A DNA stretch of 64,000 nt from Pseudoips prasinana (GCA_951640165.1 OX621244.1:14960001-15024000); one strand, 5' to 3'. Counted from the stretch's first letter, positions 22,579-34,344 are shown. The notes: generated by a model from the sequence alone, not told the origin. Program-made: numbers and translations.

Positions 22579-22700
22579 TCCTACTAATATTAAAAATGCG
22601 AAAGTTTGTGAGTAAGAATGGATGGATGTATGGAAGTTTGTTACTGAAACGACTATTTTGAATAAGTCCTTACTTTCGTAAGGAGGTTAAGCTTTGTAAA
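22579..22700 (+). mobile_element. Lep1-like Helitron, 5' end only
   Basis: It begins TCCTACTAATATTAAAAATG after an A, like the complete copy at 55535, and continues 'gcgaaagtttgtgag'. The CTAGT end is missing, so it is truncated. Confidence 0.65.
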
Positions 22701-24318
22701 TAATTATGTCTCTGGAATCTATGTTACACATTTTATCAAGAACTTGTTTAAGTAATATAATCCTGAAACATGTTAATCTTGAAACTAAATGCGGTATAGC
22801 CTTATACCAAACTATTGTACTTCAAGAATGGGTTACTCGAGATATTTGAGTTGTTCAAGATGCTATCAAAATGGGTACCTATCGAGTTAATCCTGTGTAT
22901 TGATCGCGCGATAATATATTCTGATTCAAGTACCCTTGTTAAAGTTAGTTGATACCGAATACCGAAACCCTTGATAAGTGTATATTGCTGTTTCATTTGA
23001 TCTTGTTGGGCGCATCAAATATTTAAGTGGTTAAGCCTGAGCGAAAGTACGGGGAAGTTACTGCACCGACTTTAAACCGTGAATTCCGATCTGCAAAAAT
23101 AAATACACTTATTTGAAAATATTAAAACACTGATCACTTTAAGTATTTTTCTCGATGTAAACTCGCATCATAGTGACAAAGATAAATCGTTGCTCAAGCT
23201 ATTGTGTGTGCATGGTGATAATATTTCATCAACACTATTGATACAAAACCTTGTATCGTGGGGACTTTACGAACATACAAGTAGCGGTCATAAAACGCAC
23301 CCAGACTCCAAGAAAGAAGCTCCACTCCAAGAAAGTCCATTTTATACAGAAATAGTTGCCTGCTGCGGGAATCAAACTTAAAACATGAAGGCGCCGAAAT
23401 AGTTGTCAGCCGACTACCTCAAATAACGCCAATGTATAACGAAACCTCCTACCTCAAAAACTATCTCTAAAAACAGGGGGAACAATGTCTTTTATTCAAA
23501 AAACTTATCTGAACGAACTGTATAACCAAACTTCTCATTAACGTAACACTCATGAAACATGGATGGAAGTTTTAATTAACCTATTTTCTAACAACTCATT
23601 TAACCCTTCACTTAGTACACATTAGCATTAAAATTAGTAGCGCTGTCGTATTCAAACACTAGCTACTACTTACACTTTTAATTCATTTATTCATCTCGTT
23701 CATTTACTTAACACTCAAGAGCTCAAACTAAATATTTTCAACCCGTAAAAGCTCGTTTAGTTGAGCTGTCTTTAAACCAGTGGGTTACCGGGTTCTTTAT
23801 TAACCTAATTGCTACATTTGCATAGTAATATCCATATTAGGACCACTTGTATACTCATTGGACCAATGTACGTTTAAAAACAAATAGAAGGCTGAATAAT
23901 TTGAATTAATATTACCCAACATTTGGCAATGGTAATTATTATCAAATGTTTTTGGCACGTATAATATTTTCCACTGTTCCAAGAAAGCGTATCCTGAATA
24001 ATGAGATAATGTTTTCCATTAGACAATTTATATAATCGTTTACATGTTTTATCCAAATGAATGTAATCTTCGTTTATAAAATGGTCGTAGTTATGTGTAT
24101 CTTATCTTTCATCTTTATTAATATTATAACGAGCTAGAATTATTGTTTAGGTGTTGGAGCCTATTTTATGTAGTCACTCATATTTCTGAGCACTTCAAAA
24201 TATATTATTTTAAGGCATTTTTTAACAATAAAAAGCAACTTTGCCCTATACGAATATCCAATAAGATCATTCATTGACTTATTAAAACGTTACATGGAAC
24301 TGACACTAAAACAAAAAG
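22701..24318. other. 1.6 kb spacer, nothing recognised
   Basis: No feature is supported here. Confidence 0.5.
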
Positions 24319-24345
24319 ACAGAGAGAGAGAGAGAGAGAGAGAGT
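24319..24345. repeat. (GA)n microsatellite
   Basis: An uninterrupted run of about 13 GA units is followed by a T run. Confidence 0.95.
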
Positions 24346-24404
24346 GCTTTTTTTTAATTTATCAGAATTACAGAACATAAATCAGAAACATCAATAACAT
24401 CAAT

Positions 24405-24655
24405 TACTTGTTGGCGTGGTTGGCAAACGCTTGCTTTTCACGCCAGAGGTCTTGGGTTAGATTCCCACCCAGGACACATAATTGTGTGCATGAATATGTA
24501 TGTCTGTTTGTTCTAAGTCTGGGTCTAATTATCGATAGAAGTATGTTTTTACAAAAGAAAAGTAGTATATGTAAATTACCAGTTATTTGGTTTCCATAGT
24601 ACAAGCTCTGCAGATGGCCGTGTGTAAATAATGTCCCAGGATATAATTATTATTA
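24405..24655 (+). mobile_element. SINE family A
   Basis: Head 'gttggcgtggttggcaaacg', B-box-like 'gggttagattcccac', body and tail as at 9575. It faces a second, inverted copy 290 bp downstream (24948-25198). Confidence 0.85.
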
Positions 24656-24947
24656 AATACTATTACTATTGTCACAAAAATGTAACTAATCATATCACCA
24701 TAAAATTGGCGAATGTATTATCGAATAGATTGCAGTGCACGTAGGCTTCCACGAGCTTATTTAATACGGCCAACACGCGCGGTACGGGAGACGCGGCACG
24801 GACTGCATGCGGCATGAAGGCAAGGCTAGCAGTCGACGTTTTCTGCCACTGACATAATACAAAAATACAAAAAACCCAATTAATACATGGTTACAGCTAA
24901 GAATAGAGCTATAAAAACAAATGAAGATAAAGAAATAAAATAGATTA

Positions 24948-25198
24948 TTTACTGGGACATTATTTACACACGGCCATCTTATCTCAAACTAAGCAGAGCT
25001 TGTACTATGGAAACCAGATAACTGATATACTACATATATTATCTTTCTTTTATAAATACATACTTATATAGATAATTACAACCAGACTCAGGACAAACAG
25101 ACATGTTCATGCACATAAATATCTGTCCTGGGTGGGAATCGAACCCACGACCTCCGGCGTGAAAAGCAAGCATTTGCCAACCACGCCAACAGGCCCGT
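24948..25198 (-). mobile_element. SINE family A, inverted relative to 24405
   Basis: On the minus strand the head 'ttggcgtggttggcaaatgc', the B box GGTTCGATTCC and the full tail are all recognisable. It forms an inverted pair with 24405-24655. Confidence 0.88.
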
Positions 25199-25412
25199 CC
25201 GTACGTATATGAGAAGAAACTTTCATCAGATTCGTCATCGCGGAAGAAGATGAATGGGGAAATAGTGTTTAGGCTAACCAAAAATAACTTAGAAGAGAAA
25301 GAAGATGTAGACTTGTTTTGAAAAATAAATCATATGCCAAAGATACCAGGTAATAGAGGCAGTTCCACTGACAAGACCTTAAGATAAGATTAGCTATTTG
25401 AGATACACATAA

Positions 25413-25720
25413 TATGCTATAAATATATATAAAAATCAATGCCACTTTTCGTTGTAATGTTATAACTCAACAACGCCTTTACCGATTTGGCTAATTTTGG
25501 TCTTGAATTATTCGTGGAAGTCCAGGGAAGGTTTGTACGTAGAGAAAATTTTAAAAAAGTCTTGAAAAAGTGTAAAATCAACATATTTTAGGAATTTCAA
25601 ATATATTTTTTTGTTGGAACAAACACACAAACAAACAAATGAACTTAATAATCATTTTTTTATTACCATGCCTTATACGTAGCGAAGCACGTACCGGGCC
25701 GCTAGTATGCTATAAATATA
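25413..25720 (+). mobile_element. Helitron-like element flanked by a 15-bp direct repeat
   Basis: The body starts 'atatataaaaatcaatgcca' and ends 'accgggccgCTAGT', like other lepidopteran Helitron-type repeats. TATGCTATAAATATA occurs at both edges (25413-25427 and 25706-25720). Helitrons do not make target duplications, so the flanking repeat needs another explanation. Confidence 0.65.
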
Positions 25721-26785
25721 CTATGTAACCCCGACGAAAGTATAAAAAGTGTAATCTAAAAAAAATATGGAATATTAATGAAGCTCACCCATGAAACTGA
25801 ATTTACAGAACATCATATTATTGCTCGTAATGGTAATTTTTTATAATGTATTAAGTTATTAAAATTTTTGGTCATCGTTTCTAAATGTTGTATTTTAATA
25901 ACATTATATTTTATATACAAAATTTAATATGAATCAGCTTAATTTATTTATGAAACTGAAGAATCTGTAGACTTTGCTACACATATATTGTGGCTTCCTA
26001 TTCTAAATAAATAATTTTTAATATTTCAATAACTGGTATTTTTTATTTGATCAGTTAAGGTTACACCTTGTATGTAGGTACACAACGTAAACAGTTGAAA
26101 TGATTAAACCCATTAAAAGACAGTCAGCGAAAGAAACGAATTACCTATTTCCATGTATTAACGAACCGCAATAAAGCTTAGCAGTAAAACAATTTCAGAT
26201 TCCAAAGTTCTTGATTTAATTCTCAAAACTTTAGTACGAATACTAATGCAGCAGTTGTTAAACTAGTGGAATCCTAAGTAAAATCTGTTTTATTATACTG
26301 AAACTATAAACAAACGGTCACAAGACAGAATTCGTGCTGAATTCCTACTATTTGGGCACGACTAATGCTTTTAAAAGTTAATAAAAGGTGCAGCAGTGCT
26401 ATTCAGTTGCCTCATTAAAAATATCACACGAGGAATAAAAATAAGGTTGGTTAGTATAAATAACCACGACCTACGTATAAATCTTGGTTTAACTGTTTGC
26501 AGGGTTGTCGAAAGATGCTGGTTTTGGGCATTGATGAATTGAATAAATCAAGCTCAAAAACTGTATATTTTTAATCTTCATGTGTGTGGACAGTAGTTAT
26601 TCTTCTGCCAAAGTTTTTCAAGCCCCCCGATAGGGCTGTAAAATGGCTTAACAACTGTTTTCTTATTAAAACGTCTCATACGAAGTATGCAGCACACAAA
26701 TTAAATAATATAGATGGTCGCCTAAATTCGATTGTTAATTATAAGAGCACCTGATGGTGGTAATGAGCGCCTAAACTGACTAATA
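25721..26785. other. 1.1 kb spacer, nothing recognised
   Basis: No feature is supported here. Confidence 0.5.
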
Positions 26786-27179
26786 AAATTCCTGAAGTGT
26801 ACTACGTGAGCTCGACAAATGAATGTGCGATTAACGCTTATGCGACAAAACTGTACAGCGACTCATCATAGTTCGAATGCACGCTTGTGCACCACACTGA
26901 AGATCGACATCTCGCTAAACGATCAATATGTTTAGGTTTGCTTTGCTTCGGTTAGGTTAGGTTAGAACATGACAAAACAACGCACGAGCGAGCGAAGCGA
27001 GCGCGCCGCGGCAGCGGTTGGTGAAGTGCCGGAAAGTCAATCACTTTTTACGAGATGCTGATCTTCAGTGTGTCGCACAAGCGTGCATTCGAACTATGAT
27101 GAGTCGCAGTACAGTTTTATCGCATAAGCGTTAATCGCACATCCATTTGTCGAGCTCGCGTAGTACACCTAAATTCCTG
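26786..27179. mobile_element. Long-TIR nonautonomous DNA transposon, Mutator-like
   Basis: Inverted arms of about 120 bp (26795-26914 and 27051-27170) with about nine mismatches enclose a short GC-rich centre. The outer ends begin A(A/G)GTGTACTAC. AAATTCCTG stands on both sides (26786-26794 and 27171-27179), a 9-bp target duplication. Long TIRs plus a 9-bp duplication are typical of Mutator-like elements (Rehavkus is another 9-bp class). No transposase is present. The centre contains three TTAGG units and a 'gagcgagcgaagcgagcgcg' motif. Confidence 0.88.
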
Positions 27180-28409
27180 TGTATAACAAAAACTAAGATA
27201 GAAATAAATAAACCGCAACAAATCGTGTACGTCATACATATTATATTCATAAGATTTACACTACTAACTATTTTCTATGTCTGATGTGTTTAATGTATTT
27301 GTTGTTCGTACGCCTTCACCCAATTTTATACACAGTTTGATAATAAACGTTTACACATGCAACAAACATGCAAACAATTGTTACCAAAAAATAACATTAT
27401 ACTTCGACTTACTCGTCTGAGGCTTTAGTAAGAGTTTCCAAATAATGAAACGTACAAATGAGATGAAGCCAAGGATGGGCTTACAACACATTGACTGACT
27501 AGATGGCGAGATAAGTCTTGCCAATTACAATGCTTCGTTCCCACCGAGAGCTCCAATTTGTTCATAAGTTTAGTTTTTTGTAGCCTCATACTAAGCTTAC
27601 TGTTTCCGTTCCAAACTTCAGTCCGGTTTTAAAGTTGAGATGGCATACCAAACGAACACAAATATTACGAAAATTATAATATTAATTTGTATAAGTTTCC
27701 TTCAAAATAAACATTAAAACTAATGAATATATTTCCCTAAATGTGGTTGGGTAATATTTACGTCAAAATTTTACTGCCGAAGTAAATATATTTACCTTAT
27801 CTTACCTCCATATTTGAGGCGAACCCGCAAACGCTGCTTCGTCAACCCTTACCAACATAGCTTGGCTACCCGCAATGAATACTCGAGTTTTCTGCCTCAA
27901 CTGTGGGGTGTAAATGTACGGCAATATGGGAATAAAATCCTGGATTTAATCTTCGCACAAGTCGCCGTTTAATCTTGCAGTAGATATGGCAAGTCTAAAT
28001 AATAAATAAGAACGCGATCACATAATATTGCATTGTGGCAGTATTCTGCCGAGGATAGAGTGGTTGAGGGTTATTCAAAAACTTTGTGTTCCACAAAAGT
28101 ATGAATAGAGATGAGTATTTAACACAGTGATTGTTATTTTAGGGGACCAATTATTTTAAGCAAATAGGTCGATTATGTTTGGTAAGGATGATTAACTTAA
28201 TTAATAATTCATGACGCTTTCATTAGAATGGAGCTAGAGTGAAAGTTTAAATGTTTATTAGAATAATATGAGGGAGTTGATTACTTATTTGATTTATTAC
28301 ATGTAAGTAAGTTTACTGTGATAAAATACAATATATTATGTAAGTGCGATAGGAGTTGTTGATAGAAATTGTCAAGTAACGAAAAAGTGTTATTTCCTCT
28401 GCATCTGTC
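27180..28409. other. 1.2 kb spacer, nothing recognised
   Basis: No feature is supported here. Confidence 0.5.
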
Positions 28410-28437
28410 TCTTATCACTATTATATACGAGTCGAAG

Positions 28438-28505
28438 ATTGTGACAAATGGAAATCTGTTGTCTCTGCCTACCCCTCTGGGAAACAGGCGTGAGTCTATG
28501 TATGT
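28438..28505 (+). repeat. Short dispersed repeat, copy 2
   Basis: It has 'gtgacaaatggaaatctgtt' and 'aacaggcgtgagtctatgta', as at 11575. Confidence 0.65.
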
Positions 28506-28814
28506 ATTTTTGAATATACGAAAGTAAATTCTAATATATGTAGATACATAGAAGCTGTATTTAGATCATCAAGTACTTAATGTTTAGTTATTGAAGCTTG
28601 CTTCCAATGTCTTGAAGTTTATTACTCTTTATTTTGGTCTACGGAAAACTCAACTGGGATATAGCACTTTTATAACGGAGATTTACTAACGGAGCAAAAC
28701 AAGACATTTAGGAGTTAAGTTTAGGTAACAGGGTAATGATAGAAACGTTCAAAATTTTATTATATTTTTATCCTAAATGTGTACGATGTTGGTAATAGAA
28801 AAAATATATTATGC

Positions 28815-28875
28815 TCTCTGCTCTGCTTAGTTGGAGATCAGATGACCGTGTGTGAAGGTCCCATGACATTATTTA
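28815..28875 (+). mobile_element. SINE family A tail fragment
   Basis: It has only the end: 'ctctgcttagttggagatca', 'gatgaccgtgtgtga', then a worn 'cccatgacatta'. Confidence 0.6.
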
Positions 28876-29467
28876 TTTATAGTAAGGTCCAAAATTAAGG
28901 CTTAACTTAACTTAAATTTTCAGTAAAATTTCCAATCAAGATCTGGTATTAATATTAATTTAAGTTACTCGTTGTTCGTATTTCAAGCTACCAAATAAAG
29001 ATTCGTACAATAATAATGAACTTTATGTATAGCACATTTGTAAGGGCGCGCTAGTTAGTTAAGGAAACTAAAACCTCATTATTTAGAACAAGCTAATAAG
29101 AATTCCTAAGTCGCATTTACGTCAAGACACGACGTAAGCAGGGCTGTTAGACATTAAGCCAACAATAAGAAAAAGAGATTGTACAAAACATCCGGAATGC
29201 TTACTCGTGAATTTTGAAGGAAGTCGAGTAGGATATTTGTAAGTAAATAAAACAAATATCTATAAAATACTTATAAATAGAAAGTTACTTACCTACGTTC
29301 ACTTAAATTGTAAAGCTCTGAAGAATTGTTGTTATAATTATACTTTTTTTGCTTTATTTATATGATACATATTTCTATTCTAATTTATTTAAAATTTATG
29401 CACATTTTTGCCAATAGCAAGTGAGAATTCATATTCTGGGCGGTATTATTAAATACATATGGGTTAA
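28876..29467. other. AT-rich spacer, nothing recognised
   Basis: No feature is supported here. Confidence 0.5.
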
Positions 29468-29600
29468 TAAATATTCATATTCATATCTTTATTTGCATTC
29501 CATAATGTCAATAATACAAATGTTATAATAATAATGCTTATAGCTAGGTACAATTATGGACTCTGTAAGCTCTTAAATAGCATTATATTATAATAGCTAT
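29468..29600 (-). mobile_element. LINE 3'-end fragment
   Basis: It begins 'atatctttatttgcattcca' and continues 'taatgtcaataatacaaatg', like 21660. This is the usual look of a minus-strand LINE 3' UTR next to its tail. Confidence 0.45.
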
Positions 29601-29691
29601 TAAATAGCAGATAAATATAGAAACAATGCACGTGGATTTAATACTTCATTTGTTTCCAAGTTTTAATGTTCCCTTGTCTCCCCTAACAAAA

Positions 29692-29749
29692 TGCGTCCAC
29701 TCAACGAAATTTAGTATTATCCCGTACTAAATTTCGTTTAGCGGATGCA
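29692..29749. repeat. Hairpin with 25-bp arms
   Basis: Arms 29692-29716 and 29725-29749 pair around AACGAAATTTAGTA with about three mismatches and an 8-nt loop. Confidence 0.85.
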
Positions 29750-30109
29750 ATCTGAATTTTTAAGTTCTACTCGTTGCTTATTTTCATAGGTAAATAAAGT
29801 TGACTAAGGTTAAGTTTTCCTACGATTTATGTTACACCTTCTTTAATAAAATAAAATCTCTATCTCTTTCTCAATCGCAACGCAATCGAAAGCGTTCGGC
29901 CCGCTTGATAATGATGATTTATATATTCTGACTTAAGTGAGGGACCATAGGATATATTTTTTACAATCCCGTACACAACTAACATTTTTATAGGATAGAA
30001 AATATTGTATTTTATCACAAAAACTAATCATAATCGTGGTCCAGGCCAGATTATGGTTACGGTAGCGTTCCGAAGCAAGTATCTGTAACGCCACTAAGTT
30101 CTAGATAAC
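29750..30109. other. Spacer, nothing recognised
   Basis: No feature is supported here. Confidence 0.5.
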
Positions 30110-30310
30110 GGGCTGATAATGAGTGATTTTATTATACGAGTTAGCTAAATATCATTTCTGTAATAAAATAAATTTTATAAATGTTTTCATACAAGATGTA
30201 CCTAAATATCTATGTTACTAGGAATAATATCTAATGTATACAACTATATTACTACAAACATGTTCTGACTATTTACAAGCGCTTTTTTAAAGTCTTCGTG
30301 AATAAAAACC
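30110..30310 (+). repeat. Repeat D, copy 2
   Basis: Same blocks as 22015 ('aaataaattttataaatgtt', 'actatattactacaaacatg'), ending in an ATTTT-rich tract just before the next element. Confidence 0.75.
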
Positions 30311-30362
30311 TTTTTTATTTTATTTAAAAAAAAACCTATTTTATTTTATTTTATTTAATTAC

Positions 30363-32726
30363 CCCAAGCAGCAAAATGTGGTCTAGTAATTGTCCTGGAA
30401 CCACCATTTCATTAGACTATAACGGAATAGTAAGCAATTATAACCACGGAAAAGGGCCCAATTTATAGGCGTATTTTAGCTAATTAAATATCTATAGTAG
30501 ACTTGGTGAATACCATTTTGACCAATAACGGCCATATAGTTGGACTATGTAAAACTATTTTCTCCCGCGAAGCCAACTATCAGCGCTTAATGGAACCAAT
30601 CACGACAATAGTAACCTTATAGTTAGACCACGTAGAACTATTTGCTCTCGCGAAGCTAACTATGAGCGCTAAATGGAACCAAACACGACAATAACGTACA
30701 CGGTGAATATCTTACAAGCTCATACAAAGTGATGTGAATTTGTAAATGTTGCTATGCACATTTGTAAAGAATTATTAATACTGATAAAGGTAAGTTATTA
30801 TATTTTTATAATAAATATTATCTAGAATAAGAGTAGGGTGTTAGTTAACAATAAGTGAAGCCGTGTTTGAATGTGCATGGCGCAGGTATATTTTCGGTGA
30901 AGTGTAATAAGTTCTTTGTCAAAATTTTTAAACGCCCCTCGAAATTCACGTTTTCATTAAGTTGAATTTTAAAATAATGTTGGTTTCAGTAAGACATACA
31001 ACGAAAAGTCGCCATCTTGACAAACTTGGTCTTCCCAAATACATTAACAAACCGTTATAGGCGTACTTTGTTACAAATGGTAAATATCAGAACTATTGCT
31101 TGGCCATATTGTGTGGAATTAGAGTTCCGCAAATATTGTAATGTTACTCTATGTTGTTATTAGGTACCGATGTCTTATTTTCATATTTTTGTTTAGGTGT
31201 CAGGTGTGAAAATGGTAATGTTTCTGGGCGTCGATAGCTTTTTAACTAAGAGGGATTTTCGAGCTTTAAAAATTGTTTGTAATATTTTCTACTTCTATTT
31301 TGTGCTTTCCCTTGCTAACTTGGTTTATTGTTTCACAGAATCGTGATCAAGACCAAATTAGTGAGATGCCAACGGTCTCTCGAGAAGATACTCGTTCAAA
31401 TACTACAAGATCACTTAATTTACAACAAAACTCGGCTACCATTCAATCCGGATCAGCAATTTTACCTGTATCTTCTTTTGTCGCGCAAAACCCTCAACTT
31501 GTCATAACAGAAGCAGAAAAAACACTGTCAGATGTCAGTTTAAATGCTCAACATTTCGTTCTTTACAACACGGATAACCAAATACAGCCTGTCGAGGATG
31601 GTCAAATTCTACAACTTCAACATGAAGTAAAGTCAATCAAAGAAGACATTAAAACCATCATATCAAATCAAAATCCACTTTATGAAATACAAACTAACAT
31701 GTGCTGAGTGCTGTGTCGAAGAGAGATTCAGAATGAATTAAACTCGTACATCCAATGACCGTTTCAAGAAAGCAAGAAGACGTAGATGTAGACATGTTAT
31801 AAGAAATCTAAGAGAACTTGAAGAATTTGAAACAAACTTAACAAATACATTTATTCAAAATTTCTAATAAAGAATTGAATGCCGCATGTCGTATTGTATT
31901 CTACAGCCCATTTTCTAAGATCGCTATGTAGTTGAAAATTGGAATAGTTTTCAATATCGCATTCATCTTCTTGTACAGGTTCCTCACTAACACAATCTTA
32001 CAAGTCTACATTTAAAATTGCTTTTATCGATTAAACGTTTTTTCGTGCAGAATCATTAAAATAAACATTTTGTCTTAAATTTTCACAATAACAATTTTGT
32101 ACGGAACCTTCTCATATTTCTACGATTCAACAAAATCAAAATATCCGTACTGAGACTATAACAGAATTTGCAAGACCACTACAAACCAATGTTTTCTTGT
32201 TCAGGTCACCACGGATATAGTTTTGGATACTAAGTATATTATATTAAACCTTTATAAGCGTGTTAAGATTATAACGATATTGGTTTATACCACTATATAA
32301 CCGCTCCATTTTACTGATAATTGTTCTGTAAAGTAAATTTATAAACCCTTATAAAACCAAGTAATAAATGCAAATAGTATCCAGAATGTTTAGTTCTGTT
32401 TATCACTCTTATTGGTGTACTTTACTTATAGTGGTTCTATAATGTTTCTTGTTAGTAGTTATAAGCATAGCTTACCAGTTTATCTGCTCTTGAGTGCGTT
32501 TACACCCTCGCGATACTTTTATAGGTCACCCAAGCTTATATTTGACCTTTAATTTCGGCCTATAAGTAATTATAAGCTAATGTATAGGAGGAGATATACT
32601 ATAAGGCCCAACTAACTCCATGCTTGCTATTATAAGCGATGCAGCAAAAACTAGAACCCTTAAGAGAACATTAAAAGTGCTGGAGTCCTATAACGTCTGC
32701 ACTATAGGATAATTTTGCTGCTTGGG
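30363..32726 (+). mobile_element. DNA-transposon candidate of unassigned superfamily
   Basis: A 15-bp sequence, CCCAAGCAGCAAAAT, stands at the left end (~30363-30377) and its reverse complement at the right end (32712-32726). Both 300-bp ends are rich in TATAGG/TTATAAG-like subterminal motifs. The interior has splice-like sites (donor AAG|GTAAGT at 30789/30790, acceptor TTTCACAG at 31338) and a coding exon with a polyadenylation-like AATAAA near 31867. No clear target duplication was found: the right flank begins ACG and the left ends TTAC or TTACC. The superfamily cannot be named. Confidence 0.6.
31339..31707 (+). CDS. Exon of unknown transposon protein
   Basis: The start was set at the acceptor site (TTTCACAG, ending 31338) rather than at the upstream ATG, because the codons between them read as intron. 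The 122-residue product is polar, Gln/Ser/Thr-rich, and ends with a coiled-coil-like stretch (ILQLQHEVKSIKEDIKTIIS). After the stop, another frame continues a protein-like basic segment (RFKKARRRRCRHVIRNLREL, then EEFETNLTN) to TAA at about 31865. So the original C-terminus has probably been broken by a frameshift near 31700-31760. I do not recognise the family. It could be an accessory protein or the end of a transposase. Confidence 0.4.
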   Translation, partial: NRDQDQISEMPTVSREDTRSNTTRSLNLQQNSATIQSGSAILPVSSFVAQNPQLVITEAEKTLSDVSLNAQHFVLYNTDNQIQPVEDGQILQLQHEVKSIKEDIKTIISNQNPLYEIQTNMC

Positions 32727-32774
32727 ACGTTTTCATAATTTTTAGAAAAAAAAATTAACAAAGATCTCCACAAT

Positions 32775-33085
32775 TGCCGGTTTTGTGCTATCCACATCCA
32801 GCAGTTTACAGCAAACCTCACAAATCGGCAGTCCATCTGGGGGCCTGCCCATGCTGCGTCTTCAGGTTCGTCATCAGCACTCGAGAACCTTCATGGCCCA
32901 ACAACCGTTGTTTCTACGAACTATGTGCCCTGCCCACTACCACTACAGCTTTGCAATTCTTCGGACCAAGTCGCTGTCAGTGACTTTGGTTCGCCTGCGG
33001 ATTTCGACATTTCTGATTCAGTCTCGAAGGAAAACTCCGAGCATAGCCTTCCTCATTGTTCTTTGGATGACCCTGAGTAATTACA
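32775..33085 (-). pseudogene. RTE-type LINE reverse transcriptase, C-terminal fragment
   Basis: One minus frame gives MRKAMLGVFLRD-stop-IRN, EIRRRTKVTDSD, KL, WAGHIVRR and RRSMGRPPDG in order. These are the closing blocks of RTE LINE proteins (AMLGVSLRDRIRN, RRRT, WAGHIVRR, GRPP). Several stops interrupt it. It is a decayed 5'-truncated copy beside the right end of the 30363-32726 element. Confidence 0.8.
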
Positions 33086-33103
33086 TAAATCATTAAGAAA
33101 TTG

Positions 33104-33519
33104 TACAGACGCCAGCACAATCTGTCAAATTTCTTTTATAGATTTTCAACTCTTTTTTTGGGTTCACGTTGACTTTAAAAAAGCTCTTGTAAATATATAG
33201 TCAGAACATGTTTGTGGTAACTACTATAGTTAAGTATACATAATATTTCTAGTTATATATAGGTACACGGATTGCTAAAACATTTATAAAAATTATTTTA
33301 TAATAGTAATGATATTTAGCTCACCTAATATAGTCAAAGAGATTATGTTTAGGTTTAATTATCGAAATTTATAGTTTAAGCCATATTTTACTACATATTG
33401 TATGAATGGTTCGGTCTATATTAAGGTAGGTACTTAATCTCAAAAGTGAACCTTATGCGGTTCACCTTCATTTTGGGAAATTCAACAGATTAGGGTAGCT
33501 GGATGTGCTGGCGTCAGTA
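33104..33519. mobile_element. TA-flanked MITE split by a nested repeat D copy
   Basis: The left part starts TA-CAGACGCCAGCACA (33104) and the right part ends 'ggatgtgctggcgtcag-TA' (33519). These are the ends of the small MITE seen intact at 37644-37782 and 60460-60597. The MITE is about 135 bp when whole. Here the middle holds an inverted repeat D copy (33180-33360), so the element was probably interrupted by insertion. Confidence 0.7.
33180..33360 (-). repeat. Repeat D, copy 3 (inverted)
   Basis: The reverse complement shows the repeat D blocks 'catgttctga', 'tgtacctatat' and 'atttttataaatgtttta'. It lies inside the MITE at 33104-33519. Confidence 0.7.
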
Positions 33520-33849
33520 CCATGAAACCAAAGCGTTGTATAATAATTAAATGTGGCTCTAAATAATTGGATACATCATTATTTCACTCCAGAAATAAAA
33601 AATAACGAGACCTTCGCACGACCCCTATCTTGACCCCTGCCAAGTACTCGCTAAGCTTGCGATTTAATTTATCGTAGAACAGAAATTTAAAGTTGGTAAC
33701 CTAAATCTTTAATTATTTATTTTTATTAATAAGGACACCAGCAGTACAATTACATTGGTTTATTAATTATATAATTAACTTATGTTATGTGTTAGTAATC
33801 ATACAAATAACAGGTAAGTATGCATTACATTGTTGAAAATGAATAATAT
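33520..33849. other. Spacer, nothing recognised
   Basis: No feature is supported here. Confidence 0.45.
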
Positions 33850-34060
33850 AGATAGATAATAAACTCTTTATTGTACACCTCAAGAAACAATAGAAACTGA
33901 CAACATAAATCAATTATTACAGTACAAATGGCGGACTTAGTACAAGGTGGGATCTTTCCCAGGCAACCTAGGTTGTGAATGAAGAAAGGAGTTACAGAGA
34001 TGGGGTAGTTGCGGGTGTACACTACAAATTTCCTAAAAGGTACTAGCCGTACCATGCTTA
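33850..34060 (-). mobile_element. LINE 3'-UTR fragment
   Basis: It starts 'ctctttattgtacacc' and includes 'caaatggcggacttag' and 'cccaggcaacct', wording recalled from 3' ends of lepidopteran CR1/Daphne-type LINEs. No coding sequence is preserved. Confidence 0.5.
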
Positions 34061-34344
34061 TAATTATGCATATTAACTCACAATAAAATAATATACTTTA
34101 TAGATTTCCAGTGCGGGTACAGTTCTACTTAGGATTCACCACAATTACTACAGAGTATCAAATTAAGGAACTACCTTAAGTAGACCGTATCATATTTATT
34201 TATATAGCCCAAGCATTATATTACATAAATTGCGTAAGGAGACTATTATAGATGGATGATGTGGATGTGGGTACATTAAATTATTTTGTTTTTTTTAAAT
34301 GTCCGCAGTACCTAAATTCTTGTCGCACAGCATTAGTTTACAGA

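Noticed and set aside
26945..26962. Telomere repeat array
   Set aside because: Only three TTAGG units are present, inside a transposon; this is not a telomere.
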